This document shows, one piece after another, positions 1 through 8,181 of a DNA stretch of 64,000 nucleotides. Where the stretch lies: the NCBI GenBank assembly GCA_031409955.1, contig JANNYF010000365.1, positions 40,301 to 104,300 of the forward strand, written 5' to 3'. A program made the translations under genes and the position numbers. The stretch is from JAFDVL01 sp031409955 (GTDB lineage: Bacteria > Acidobacteriota > Blastocatellia > RBC074). Position 1 is the first letter of the stretch. Each line of letters starts with the position of its first letter. The notes under the pieces are model-generated. The model did no database searches. It saw nothing but the letters and a program-made list of their open reading frames with translations, and had not been told where the DNA came from.

Positions 1-74
1 CGCTGAGGAAATTAGCAGAAGCCCAACTTGCAGAGAAACCTAAACCGGATATGCCGGAAAAAGAACCGCAATAA
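1..74 (+). CDS. 3' end of an unidentified gene (partial)
   Basis: The frame ending at the TAA at 72-74 is open to the left edge and reads as a charged, Ala/Glu/Lys/Pro-rich C-terminus ending in KPDMPEKEPQ. The composition suits the flexible tail of a real protein. Only about 23 residues are visible, so no family can be named. The stop lies 43 bases before the next start on the same strand, so co-transcription is possible. Confidence 0.4.
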   Translation, partial: LRKLAEAQLAEKPKPDMPEKEPQ

Positions 75-117
75 AACAACCGGCAATCAGACTGGTTGCC
101 TTATTTCAGGAGACTCC

Positions 118-1260
118 ATGAACCCCGAACTCAAGCGCCGAGAATTCTTGCAAACCACTTTGGCCGCAGGCTTGAGCGCGCCGTTGCTTGCCACTGAACT
201 CGCGGCGCAAACATCTGTCACGCACCCCATTGTGATTTCCAGTTCCAACGATCATCTGGGCGCAGATGGCAAGTTTCTGAACGGTGGCATCAAGTGCGTC
301 ACGAAAGCGATGGAAACCCTCAAAGCGGGTGGCGACACGCTGGATGCGGTGATTGCGGGCGTGAATTTGTCGGAAGATGATCCGCTGGATGATTCGGTCG
401 GCTACGGCGGTTTGCCGAATGAAGATTGCGAAGTCGAACTGGATTCGTGTGTGATGCACGGAGCCACACGGCGCGCGGGTTCTGTGGCTAGTTTGAAGTC
501 TATCAAGAACCCGTCGAAAGTTGCGCGGCTCATCCTCGAACGCACCGATCACATTATGCTCGTCGGCGAAGGCGCGTTGCGATTCGCGCTCAAACACGGG
601 TTCAAGCGTGAAGATTTGCTGACCGAAAACTCACGCAAGCTCTGGCTCAAATGGCGCGAAGAGTTGAGTCCGCAAGACAATTGGGGGCCAAGTTGGCATC
701 GCACGACGAAAGGGAAACAGATTTCGCAGACGAACTTGAGCCGGGAAGAAATCGCGTTCAATCGCTACGCCGAAGAACGGCTGCGCAATCGCCCAACAGG
801 CACCATCAATTGTTTGGCAGTGGACGCGAACGGTGATCTGTCAGGCGTGACGACGACTTCAGGCTTGGCGTGGAAAATTCCGGGACGCGTAGGCGATTCG
901 CCGCTGATTGGCTGTGGCTTGTATGTGGACAATGAAGTCGGTGCAGCAGGTTCGACTGGGCGCGGCGAAGAGTGCATTTACATCAACGGCGGCCACACGA
1001 TTGTCGAAAACATGCGACGCGGCATGTCGCCGACCGAAGCGGCGCTGGAAGCGATCAAACGCATTGCGGCTCGTTATGGAAACAACCTGGATGAGTTACG
1101 GAAATTCGACATCAACTTTTACGCACTGAACAAAAAAGGCGAATACGGCGGCGCGGCGCTGTGGGGAATGCGCGAAGAGGGAAAGAAGAGCAGCTTTGCC
1201 GTTCACGATGGCAAAGAAGCGCGTTTGGTTGAATGTGTGTATTTGTATCAGAAAAAGTAA
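118..1260 (+). CDS. Exported N4-(beta-N-acetylglucosaminyl)-L-asparaginase (glycosylasparaginase, Ntn hydrolase)
   Basis: Predicted to cleave the GlcNAc-Asn bond of asparagine-linked glycan remnants. The 380-residue protein matches the family in the autoprocessing region: PTGTIN, with Thr229 as the expected nucleophile exposed by self-cleavage, then a TTSG segment, GRVGDSPLIG and the Gly-rich VDNEVGAAGSTGRGEE stretch. The C-terminus (ALNKKGEYGG, then FAVHDGKEARL) also fits. The N-terminus carries KRREFLQTTLAAG, a twin-arginine signal followed by a hydrophobic segment, so the precursor should be exported folded. ATG 118 was chosen because CAGGAGAC sits just upstream and it places the Tat motif at the N-terminus; a longer in-frame ORF reaches back to 28 without a signal. 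Substrate specificity cannot be read from sequence. Confidence 0.9.
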   Translation: MNPELKRREFLQTTLAAGLSAPLLATELAAQTSVTHPIVISSSNDHLGADGKFLNGGIKCVTKAMETLKAGGDTLDAVIAGVNLSEDDPLDDSVGYGGLPNEDCEVELDSCVMHGATRRAGSVASLKSIKNPSKVARLILERTDHIMLVGEGALRFALKHGFKREDLLTENSRKLWLKWREELSPQDNWGPSWHRTTKGKQISQTNLSREEIAFNRYAEERLRNRPTGTINCLAVDANGDLSGVTTTSGLAWKIPGRVGDSPLIGCGLYVDNEVGAAGSTGRGEECIYINGGHTIVENMRRGMSPTEAALEAIKRIAARYGNNLDELRKFDINFYALNKKGEYGGAALWGMREEGKKSSFAVHDGKEARLVECVYLYQKK

Positions 1261-1265
1261 CGGGC

Positions 1266-1294
1266 TTTTCAACCATTCTGCCTTTTGCTATAGT
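1266..1294 (+). promoter_or_regulatory. Candidate sigma70-type promoter for ugd-uxs
   Basis: TTTTCA at 1266-1271 and TATAGT at 1289-1294 are separated by 17 bases, about 70 bases before the ugd start and directly after the preceding stop codon. The -10 box matches 5 of 6 consensus positions, the -35 box 4 of 6. Identified by eye only. Confidence 0.4.
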
Positions 1295-1362
1295 GCGCGA
1301 CTCGAATCCTGCCCCCTATATTTGTCAAGCCGTTGCCTCAGGAAATCAGAAGGAGAACTCCC

Positions 1363-2745
1363 TTGCAAGTTTGTGTTGTTGGAACCGGATATGTTGGTTT
1401 GGTGACGGGAATCTGTCTCGCCTATTTGGGACATTCCGTCACTTGTGTTGATATTGATGAGCGCAAAATCGGAATGCTCAAAGAGGGCAAATCGCCGATT
1501 TATGAACCTGGACTGGATTCGCTCTTAGGTATTTGCCAGCAGCGCAATTCATTGGCATTCACGACGGATTTACCTGCTACGGTCAAACAGTCCGATGTGG
1601 TTTTTATTGCGGTCGGCACGCCGCCACTACCGTCCGGCAGAGCCAATCTGTCGTTTGTCGAAGCCGTTGCCAAAGCGATTGGCTTATCGCTGGACAACAC
1701 GCGCCGCCGTGTCGTGGTTAATAAATCCACCGTCCCGGTTGGCGTCGGGAATTGGGTTGAGTCATTGGTCAAGGAAGGGTTACGCTCGAATGAAGAATGC
1801 GCAGGGTTGAAACCGGAGACTCTCTTTGCGGTGGCGTCCAATCCTGAATTCCTGCGCGAAGGATCGGCGATTGGGGACACGTTTTATCCTGATCGGATTG
1901 TGTTGGGCGCGAGCGATCCCTACGCCATCGAACAATTACGTGAATTGTACAAGCCGCTAATTGAACAGAATTTCAATCCGCCACCTTCGGCTTCGCGCCC
2001 GGCGGGATTTACCGCAGTGCCAGTTGTGACCACAGACTTAGCTTCCGCCGAAATGATTAAATATGCGGCCAATGCTTTCTTGGCCACCAAGATCAGTTTT
2101 GCCAACGAGGTCGCCAATATTTGCGAACGCGTCGGCGCGGACATTCACGAGGTCGTGCGCGGCGTTGGGTTGGACAGTCGCATCGGACCACGCTTCCTGA
2201 ATGCCGGGTTAGGGTGGGGCGGATCTTGTTTTGGCAAGGACGTCTCCGCGTTGGTGGATATTGCTCAGGAATACAGCTACGAACCGCAAATCCTGCGGGC
2301 GACCGTGCAGGTCAATGGAGAACAGCGGTTGGTGGCGGTGCAAAAGCTGCAAGAAACGCTGAAGATTATCAAAGGCAAAACAATTGGTTTGTTAGGCTTA
2401 GCATTCAAACCGAACACGGACGATTTGCGCGATGCCCCAGCTTTGACGATTGCTGAAAAATTGCTGGAGTTGGGCGCGAAAGTGAAAGCCTACGATCCGA
2501 TTGCCAACGAAGACTGTCGCCAGCAATATCCTGATCTCAAAATTGAGTACGCTGAAAATGTTCTGAGTCTGGCTACGGATTGCGATGCCCTTGTGATCGT
2601 CACCGAATGGGAAGAATTTCAGCATTTGGATTTGCAGAGCTTGCGGGCAGTGATGAACGGCAACGTCATCATTGATGGACGCAACGTGTTGGATCGGCAG
2701 GCCGCACGGGCTGCGAACTTCAAGTATCGAGGAATTGGCAGGTAA
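1363..2745 (+). CDS. ugd: UDP-glucose 6-dehydrogenase
   Basis: Oxidises UDP-glucose to UDP-glucuronate with two NAD+. The 460-residue protein has the Rossmann motif GTGYVG near residues 7-12, PEFLREG in the middle, and the catalytic cysteine in GWGGSCFGKD (Cys289). The C-terminal UDP-binding domain follows (GLAFKPNTDDLRDAP). The start was placed at TTG 1363 because AGGAG at 1351-1355 is 7 bases upstream and MQVCVVGTGYVG is the usual N-terminus of this family; the longer frame from 1333 adds ten non-family residues. One base separates its stop from the UDP-xylose synthase start, so the pair should make UDP-xylose from UDP-glucose for surface glycans. Confidence 0.95.
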   Translation: MQVCVVGTGYVGLVTGICLAYLGHSVTCVDIDERKIGMLKEGKSPIYEPGLDSLLGICQQRNSLAFTTDLPATVKQSDVVFIAVGTPPLPSGRANLSFVEAVAKAIGLSLDNTRRRVVVNKSTVPVGVGNWVESLVKEGLRSNEECAGLKPETLFAVASNPEFLREGSAIGDTFYPDRIVLGASDPYAIEQLRELYKPLIEQNFNPPPSASRPAGFTAVPVVTTDLASAEMIKYAANAFLATKISFANEVANICERVGADIHEVVRGVGLDSRIGPRFLNAGLGWGGSCFGKDVSALVDIAQEYSYEPQILRATVQVNGEQRLVAVQKLQETLKIIKGKTIGLLGLAFKPNTDDLRDAPALTIAEKLLELGAKVKAYDPIANEDCRQQYPDLKIEYAENVLSLATDCDALVIVTEWEEFQHLDLQSLRAVMNGNVIIDGRNVLDRQAARAANFKYRGIGR

Positions 2746-2746
2746 C

Positions 2747-3679
2747 ATGCGAATATTAATTACTGGCGGCGCAGGCTTTATTGGTAGTCATTTGACAGAT
2801 CGGCTCATCGGCGAAGGCCACAATGTGGTGGCGATGGATAATCTGGTCACAGGCGATCTGAACAACATTGCGCATCATCGTTCCAATCCCCATTTTGAAT
2901 TCATTCACCACGACATCAGTAATCACATTCACGTCGCAGGGGAGCTTGATTGGGTGCTACATTTTGCCAGCCCGGCCAGCCCGATAGATTACCTGCAACT
3001 GCCGATTCAAACTTTGAAAGTTGGCGCACTTGGCACGCACAATGCTCTCGGTTTGGCGAAAGCAAAAGGCGCAAAAATTTTATTGGCCTCGACCTCTGAA
3101 GTGTATGGTGATCCGCTGGTGCATCCGCAACCGGAAGATTACTGGGGGAATGTCAATCCAATTGGCCCGCGCGGCGTGTACGACGAAGCGAAACGCTATG
3201 CCGAAGCCATTACGATGGCCTACCATCGCGTGCATCAGGTGGATGTGCGAGTTGTGCGGATTTTCAATACCTACGGCCCGCGCAATCGCATCAATGACGG
3301 CAGAGTCGTCCCCACGTTTATCAACCAGGCCTTGCGCGGGGAACCCTTGACGGTGTTCGGCGCAGGGAACCAAACGCGAAGTTTTCAATACGTGGCTGAT
3401 TTGGTCGAGGGCGTGCGGCGCTTGATGGAGGTTCCGTACAATCGCCCAGTCAACATCGGCAATCCGCGCGAGATGACCATTCTGGAATTTGCTAAGTTGA
3501 TTTTGCAATTGACCGAAAGCCACAGCCAGATTGAATACAGGCCATTGCCCGAAGATGACCCGAAGACTCGCCAGCCAGATATTTCGCGCGCAAAATCCAT
3601 TTTGAGCTGGGAGCCGAAAGTTTCAGTGGAAAAAGGGCTGCGGCAAACCATTGATTGGTATCGTGCGCGAGGTGGCTAA
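2747..3679 (+). CDS. uxs: UDP-glucuronate decarboxylase (UDP-xylose synthase), SDR family
   Basis: Decarboxylates UDP-glucuronate to UDP-xylose through a 4-keto intermediate. The extended-SDR signs are clear: GGAGFIGSH at the N-terminus, STSEVYGD, and the catalytic pair Tyr145 and Lys149 in YDEAKRYAEA. RIFNTYGPR and the sugar-binding C-terminal half match the UXS group rather than galactose epimerases. At 310 residues it is the normal length for a soluble bacterial UXS. ATG 2747 follows the ugd stop by one base, with GAGG upstream inside ugd, which suggests translational coupling. A dTDP-glucose or UDP-glucose epimerase role is less likely because the gene is paired with ugd. Confidence 0.9.
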   Translation: MRILITGGAGFIGSHLTDRLIGEGHNVVAMDNLVTGDLNNIAHHRSNPHFEFIHHDISNHIHVAGELDWVLHFASPASPIDYLQLPIQTLKVGALGTHNALGLAKAKGAKILLASTSEVYGDPLVHPQPEDYWGNVNPIGPRGVYDEAKRYAEAITMAYHRVHQVDVRVVRIFNTYGPRNRINDGRVVPTFINQALRGEPLTVFGAGNQTRSFQYVADLVEGVRRLMEVPYNRPVNIGNPREMTILEFAKLILQLTESHSQIEYRPLPEDDPKTRQPDISRAKSILSWEPKVSVEKGLRQTIDWYRARGG

Positions 3680-3949
3680 AAGTTGCCTGATTTTGGGCGA
3701 AAAGAGCGAGAATTGCCAATTCTGGCGGATATTTTAATTGACAGCCCAAGAGGTTTGGTGTAAATAATCACAGCCTCATAAGTTCTCACCGTAGCACTTA
3801 AAAACGAGGCTTTTAGGATAAACCCTAAATTATTTGCCTGAAGTTGCCTGTCGCCCCGAACACAGCTTGCAAGCTGTCAGTCTAACGTTAATTCAATCAC
3901 TAAAGTCAAAATCCTGAATTTCAGGCGCGAAACTCCCGGAGGAGAAATC
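3680..3949 (+). other. Intergenic region with a perfect 16-bp palindrome
   Basis: No gene is visible here. ACAGCTTGCAAGCTGT at 3862-3877 is a perfect palindrome, followed by CAGTCTAACG. A related phrase (GCAGGCGGTCAGTCTGCA) occurs near 30209 before another exported-protein gene. It could be an operator or a copy of a small repeat family. The rest is AT-rich and probably holds the promoter of the FecR cluster. Confidence 0.4.
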
Positions 3950-4675
3950 ATGAACAACAAAATAGCGGGAATAAAAAAAGCATTGGTCGTTACCTTGGTG
4001 ATCGCTGGAACAAGTCTTAATAGTTTCGTTGTGAGCAACACAACGGCACAGGTGACCTTGAAGCTGGCAGGCGATCTGTCCGTGCGCGGCACTGTGACGT
4101 TGAATGGAATGAACGCCGCCAGCGGCACGACAGTGTTTGATGGCGGGCGGATCAAGACTGGAAGCAATGGTTCAGCCACAGTCAATCTTGGCAAGCAAGG
4201 ACAGGTTGAATTGGGAGCGGACAGTGAATTGGTCTTAAAGTTGGAAAATGGATTGATTGGCGGCAATCTGAGAACTGGACGCACTATCGTTAGTGCGCCG
4301 ATGGGAGTTGGCGTTAATGTCCTGACATCGGATGGCGTGGCAATTACTGAAGGCCGCGAGGCCGCAATTCTGACAGTGGATACTTTTTGTGGCAACACCC
4401 GCGTTACCTCAGCGAAGAGTAATGCGAAAATAACCGCTGGTGATCGTGTGGAAGTTGTTGCTGCCGGACAGGAGGTCACTGTCGGTGCGCAATCTACGCA
4501 AGCTCCTAACTGCAAACGGTTGGCGGTTACTGCCCCAGCCACAACCTTCGGTCCTGCACTTCTGGCTCCATTGTTAATAACAGGAATCGCCGGAGGGATT
4601 GTCGGCATTGTTGCCGCTACGCAAGGGGATGACATTACACCTTCTTCAGTGAATATCAGTGGCTTTAGACCATAA
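3950..4675 (+). CDS. FecR-like domain envelope protein, copy 1
   Basis: First of three tandem paralogues. The 241-residue product has a hydrophobic signal peptide ending near TTAQV. A FecR-like beta-rich core follows (GDLSVRGTVTLNG, then FDGGRIKTG, GQVELGADSELVL and VAAGQEVTVG), then a short linker with one Cys. A Gly-rich hydrophobic segment (about residues 201-222) probably spans or anchors in a membrane, and the chain ends in SGFRP. FecR domains in iron uptake sense a TonB receptor and control an ECF sigma factor; no receptor or sigma gene is adjacent, so that role is not supported here. The start is fixed by GGAGGAGA just upstream. Confidence 0.75.
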   Translation: MNNKIAGIKKALVVTLVIAGTSLNSFVVSNTTAQVTLKLAGDLSVRGTVTLNGMNAASGTTVFDGGRIKTGSNGSATVNLGKQGQVELGADSELVLKLENGLIGGNLRTGRTIVSAPMGVGVNVLTSDGVAITEGREAAILTVDTFCGNTRVTSAKSNAKITAGDRVEVVAAGQEVTVGAQSTQAPNCKRLAVTAPATTFGPALLAPLLITGIAGGIVGIVAATQGDDITPSSVNISGFRP

Positions 4676-4731
4676 ATAGACCTAACTAACAATCACCCTT
4701 TAACTGCCCCAGGAATTATGGAGGAAACGAG

Positions 4732-5523
4732 ATGAGCAAAATGACAGCAGTAATGAGAAAAGCTCTTTCAGTAATCTTGATGGTAACTGTGGGCAGTTCT
4801 TATTGTTTAATTACCAGCACCGCCTTCGCACAAGTTTCTCCGAAACTCGTGGGACAGCTTTCAGTCAGAGGACAAGTCACTCTCAACGGGATCAATGCCA
4901 CATCAGGTGCGACAGTTTTTGGTGGCAGTCAGATCAAAACCGGAGCCAATGGTTCAGCGATTATCAGCTTGGGTAAGATGGGACAGGTTGATCTTGAGCC
5001 AGAAAGCGAACTGACCCTTCGGTTGGAGGCGGGAATCATTGGTGGTCATCTGCGATCTGGTCGTGCGACCATTAGTGCGCCGATTGGCGTCGCGGTAAAT
5101 TTGGCAACAATGGATGGCGTCGCAGTTGCGGATGGCAAACGAGCCTCAGTTCTGACGGTAGATATGACTTCTGGCAATACGCGCGTTGCCTCTGTTCGTA
5201 GTGAAGCCAGAGTCACATCTAGCGATAAGGTGGAAATCGTCGCGGCAGGCCAGGAAGTCTCTGTTGGGACGCAATCTGTGGGGCAGACTTGCTATTGTTA
5301 TAATAGTAAAAAGGAAGTGACCGGAAAGGGAAAGATTGATGACAAAGGTGTTTGTAAATGCACTGAAACAGTTTCGGGTGCAGTAACCGGCGGTCTCACG
5401 ACAGGTGCTCTCATAACACTGGTTATCATTGGCGTTGGTGGTTCAATCGCTGGAATCGTTACGGCAGTTCAGGGAGATACAAAAGTTAGTGGTGGCTCTT
5501 TCGTCCTAAGCGCGTTCAGATAA
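4732..5523 (+). CDS. FecR-like domain envelope protein, copy 2
   Basis: Second paralogue, 263 residues. It shares the signal peptide, the core (QLSVRGQVTLNG, GGSQIKTGANGSA, VAAGQEVSVG) and the Gly-rich C-terminal hydrophobic segment, and ends SAFR without the final proline. It differs by a Cys-rich insert before the hydrophobic segment (QTCYCYNSKKEVTGKG, then GVCKC), which could form disulfides or bind metal. The upstream GGAGGAAACGAG is a strong ribosome binding site. It starts 56 bases after copy 1, so one transcript is likely. Function unknown. Confidence 0.75.
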   Translation: MSKMTAVMRKALSVILMVTVGSSYCLITSTAFAQVSPKLVGQLSVRGQVTLNGINATSGATVFGGSQIKTGANGSAIISLGKMGQVDLEPESELTLRLEAGIIGGHLRSGRATISAPIGVAVNLATMDGVAVADGKRASVLTVDMTSGNTRVASVRSEARVTSSDKVEIVAAGQEVSVGTQSVGQTCYCYNSKKEVTGKGKIDDKGVCKCTETVSGAVTGGLTTGALITLVIIGVGGSIAGIVTAVQGDTKVSGGSFVLSAFR

Positions 5524-5661
5524 ACTTTACCACCCAAGATAATCTGCTTTTATTCCCCTTGTTTTCCACTTTCAAAAAAGATTTCGCTTAGTTGGAAGTG
5601 ACACAAAGGGGATTAGTTCTAACATACAGATAACTTAAAAACTCTATTTGGAGGACAAATC

Positions 5662-6402
5662 ATGAGCAACAAAATGACAGGGATGAAAAAGGCAACGGCA
5701 GTCATGCTGGTTGCGACTGTCGGAATTTTTCAGAGTCTGATTACGGGGACCGCAATGGCACAGGTCACTCCCAAAATGGCAGGCAACCTGTCTGTGAGAG
5801 GTTCCGTGACTCTGAATGGGGTTAATGCGGGCAATGGCGCAACGGTCTTTGATGGTGGACAGATCAAGACTGGCAGCAATGGCACTGCGATTATCAACTT
5901 GGGCAAGCTGGGACAGGTTGAACTGGCTGGCGATAGCGAGTTGGTTTTGAAATTGGATGGCGGAACGATTGGCGGAAACCTCCGCAGTGGTCGTGCTACT
6001 GTCAGCGCCCCCGCCGGAGTTGAGGTGAATCTTCTGACTGCCGATGGCGTGGCCGTGGCAGAAGGAAAAGAAGCCACTGTGCTTTCGGTGGATGTCGCCT
6101 GTGGCAATACCCGCGTGACTTCGTCCAGAAGTGATGCCAAAGTGACCTCTGGCAATCGCGTGGAAATTGTTGCTGCTGGGCAAGAGGTTGCCGTTGGCGC
6201 ACAGGCGGGTAGCGCTTCGCGATGCCCACGCATGGCTGCCGCGACGACTCGTGTAGGCGCGACAACGGCACTTGGTGGAGCAGCTTGTGCCGCCTTGATT
6301 CTTATCGGAATTGGTGGTGCAGTCACAGGCATCCTCGCTGCAACTCTGGGCGATGAGGTCAGCTCTAACGTTGGCGGCACCCTTAGCAACTTTAGACCAT
6401 AA
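5662..6402 (+). CDS. FecR-like domain envelope protein, copy 3
   Basis: Third paralogue, 246 residues, closest in length and C-terminus (SNFRP) to copy 1. Signal peptide to about residue 33, FecR-like core (NLSVRGSVTLNG, FDGGQIKTGSNG, VAAGQEVAVG), one linker Cys (SRCPRM), then a Gly/Ala-rich hydrophobic stretch. GGAGGACAAATC precedes the ATG. The 138 bases before it hold an imperfect inverted repeat (about 5552-5571 with 5592-5613) that could be a weak terminator or attenuator after copy 2. A stem-loop follows the gene. Confidence 0.75.
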   Translation: MSNKMTGMKKATAVMLVATVGIFQSLITGTAMAQVTPKMAGNLSVRGSVTLNGVNAGNGATVFDGGQIKTGSNGTAIINLGKLGQVELAGDSELVLKLDGGTIGGNLRSGRATVSAPAGVEVNLLTADGVAVAEGKEATVLSVDVACGNTRVTSSRSDAKVTSGNRVEIVAAGQEVAVGAQAGSASRCPRMAAATTRVGATTALGGAACAALILIGIGGAVTGILAATLGDEVSSNVGGTLSNFRP

Positions 6403-6430
6403 TCCAGATCGAACAACTGACGATTTAGGT

Positions 6431-6464
6431 AGCGCCATTCTCCTAACCATTGGGGAATGGCGCT
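6431..6464 (+). terminator. Stem-loop terminator after the FecR cluster
   Basis: AGCGCCATTC (6431-6440) pairs perfectly with GAATGGCGCT (6455-6464), a 10-bp stem with a 14-base loop. The following AAGTCATTTCT is only weakly T-rich. Its position between the last FecR gene and hemB fits termination, though it could also sit in the hemB leader. Confidence 0.6.
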
Positions 6465-6478
6465 AAGTCATTTCTACT

Positions 6479-7447
6479 ATGCCCAATTTGATTCATCGTC
6501 CCCGCCGCTTGCGACGTACCACGCAACTTCGAGCGTTAATAAGAGAAACACGACTCAGCCCTGACAATCTGATTTACCCGTTGTTTGTCTGTAGCGGTGA
6601 AGGCGTGCAGCGCGAAATTCGTTCGATGCCTGGTGTCTTTAACCTTTCGGTTGATGAGCTAGTAAAAGAGGCCGAAGCTGCAAAAAGGGAAGGAATCAAT
6701 GCGCTGATCGTATTTGGCCTGCCAGAAAGCAAGGATGAAGTCGGTAGCGATGCTTACGCGGAAGATGGAATTGTGCAACAGGCGATTCGTGCCCTCAAAC
6801 GAGAAATCAAAGAGCTAGTGGTCATCGCTGATACATGTTTGTGCGAATACACTTCGCACGGGCATTGCGGTTTGATTGAAAACAACGATGTGGCCAATGA
6901 TCCATCGCTGGAATTGATTGCCCAAACGGCGGTGAGCCAGGCGCAGGCGGGCGCGGACATCATTGCGCCTTCCGGGATGATGGATGGGATGGTGGGGGCA
7001 ATTCGCAGCGCACTGGACGCCGCAGCATTTACCGAAATCCCAATCCTTTCCTACGCGATCAAATACGCATCAGCCTATTACGGCCCGTTCCGTGATGCAG
7101 CGGGCAGTGCGCCACAATTTGGCGACCGCCGCAACTATCAGATGGACCCAGCCAATGCCCGCGAGGCTTTGCGCGAAGCTGATCTCGACGTTGAGCAAGG
7201 AGCCGATATGCTGATGGTCAAACCTGCATTGCCGTATCTCGACATCATCAAAGCCGCGCGCGAACGCTATAACCTACCCATCGCCGCGTATCAAGTCTCA
7301 GGTGAATATGCGCAGATTAAAGCTGCCGGACAATTAGGTTGGATTGATGAAGAGCGCGTGATGATGGAATCGCTGATTGCGATCAAACGCGCGGGAGCCG
7401 ATTTGATCTTGACCTACTTTGCCAGGGAAGCGCTGAAACAGTTGTAA
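6479..7447 (+). CDS. hemB: Delta-aminolevulinic acid dehydratase (porphobilinogen synthase)
   Basis: Condenses two 5-aminolevulinate molecules to porphobilinogen in tetrapyrrole biosynthesis. The 322-residue protein has both Schiff-base lysines, Lys195 in YAIKYASAYYG and Lys248 in MVKPALPYLD. Three cysteines in DTCLCEYTSHGHCG (Cys120, Cys122, Cys130) match the zinc-dependent class rather than the magnesium-only class. N-terminal RPRRLRRTTQLR is typical. No strong ribosome binding site is visible before the ATG. The gene ends 4 bases from the end of the convergent rsmE. Confidence 0.97.
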   Translation: MPNLIHRPRRLRRTTQLRALIRETRLSPDNLIYPLFVCSGEGVQREIRSMPGVFNLSVDELVKEAEAAKREGINALIVFGLPESKDEVGSDAYAEDGIVQQAIRALKREIKELVVIADTCLCEYTSHGHCGLIENNDVANDPSLELIAQTAVSQAQAGADIIAPSGMMDGMVGAIRSALDAAAFTEIPILSYAIKYASAYYGPFRDAAGSAPQFGDRRNYQMDPANAREALREADLDVEQGADMLMVKPALPYLDIIKAARERYNLPIAAYQVSGEYAQIKAAGQLGWIDEERVMMESLIAIKRAGADLILTYFAREALKQL

Positions 7448-7451
7448 GCCT

Positions 7452-8177
7452 TCAGCTCAAATCACCAAACAGATATTGCGCTAAAGAAACCGCCGCCACC
7501 GCCGCCGTTTCAGTGCGCAGAATTCTGTTGCCGAGGTGAACAGGCACGAACCCAAGAGTTTCAGAAAGTTTGAGTTCGCTTTCACTCCACCCACCTTCCG
7601 GGCCAATCGCTAGTGTGACTGAATGAGCGGGCGCAATCTCCGCCAAACCTTTCCCGCCACGTTCAGAGAAAATGAGTCGCAAGCCACTCGGTTCCGCTTC
7701 GCAAAATTGCTGGAAGTTTTGGACTTCCCCCAGCTCAATCAATTTGCGGCGACCACATTGTTTCGTCGCTTCGAGCGCGATTCTGCGCCAGCGTTGCAAC
7801 CGCAATTCACGACCTTCAGCTTTGCGGAATTCGCTGTGTTCCGTGACCAATGGCACGATGCGCGTCACACCTAATTCCGTAGCTTTCTGCACGACCCAAT
7901 CAAACTTATCACCTTTGACCAGAGCTTGTGCGAGCGTGAGTTGAAGTGGGGATTCGACTTCGTTGCTGAGCCGCGCGAGGACGTTCAACTCTGTGGCTTC
8001 TTTGCTGACGCGTGCGACCTCGCATTCGTATTCTGCACCGTTGCCATCGAACGCAAATACCGTTGCGCCGGGCAGCAGCCGGAGGACGCGCGCCAGATGA
8101 TGCGATTCCTCTGTATCAAGAACAATGCGGGAATCGAAGTGGCGTGCAGGTGGGGCAAAAAAGCGGTGGCGTTGCAT
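7452..8177 (-). CDS. rsmE: 16S rRNA (uracil(1498)-N(3))-methyltransferase
   Basis: Methylates N3 of U1498 in 16S rRNA using S-adenosylmethionine. The 241-residue SPOUT-fold protein shows the family order: N-terminal PUA-like part (HRFFAPP, ESHHLARVLRL), QALVKGDKFDWVVQKATELGV, then the knot region LAIGPEGGWSESEL and LGNRILRTETAA. It is the last gene of the minus-strand cluster and starts 4 bases after the prmA stop. Confidence 0.95.
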   Translation of the reverse strand: MQRHRFFAPPARHFDSRIVLDTEESHHLARVLRLLPGATVFAFDGNGAEYECEVARVSKEATELNVLARLSNEVESPLQLTLAQALVKGDKFDWVVQKATELGVTRIVPLVTEHSEFRKAEGRELRLQRWRRIALEATKQCGRRKLIELGEVQNFQQFCEAEPSGLRLIFSERGGKGLAEIAPAHSVTLAIGPEGGWSESELKLSETLGFVPVHLGNRILRTETAAVAAVSLAQYLFGDLS

Positions 8178-8181
8178 AGCG

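Noticed and set aside
1288..1320. tRNA-like GACTCGAATCCTGCC string
   Set aside because: Looks like a T-arm in isolation, but no acceptor, D or anticodon arms fit around it and it follows a good promoter.
3877..4692. 271-codon minus-strand frame opposite the first FecR-like gene
   Set aside because: The plus-strand copy has a ribosome binding site, signal peptide and two paralogues; the minus frame is Val/Thr/Pro-rich with no domain.
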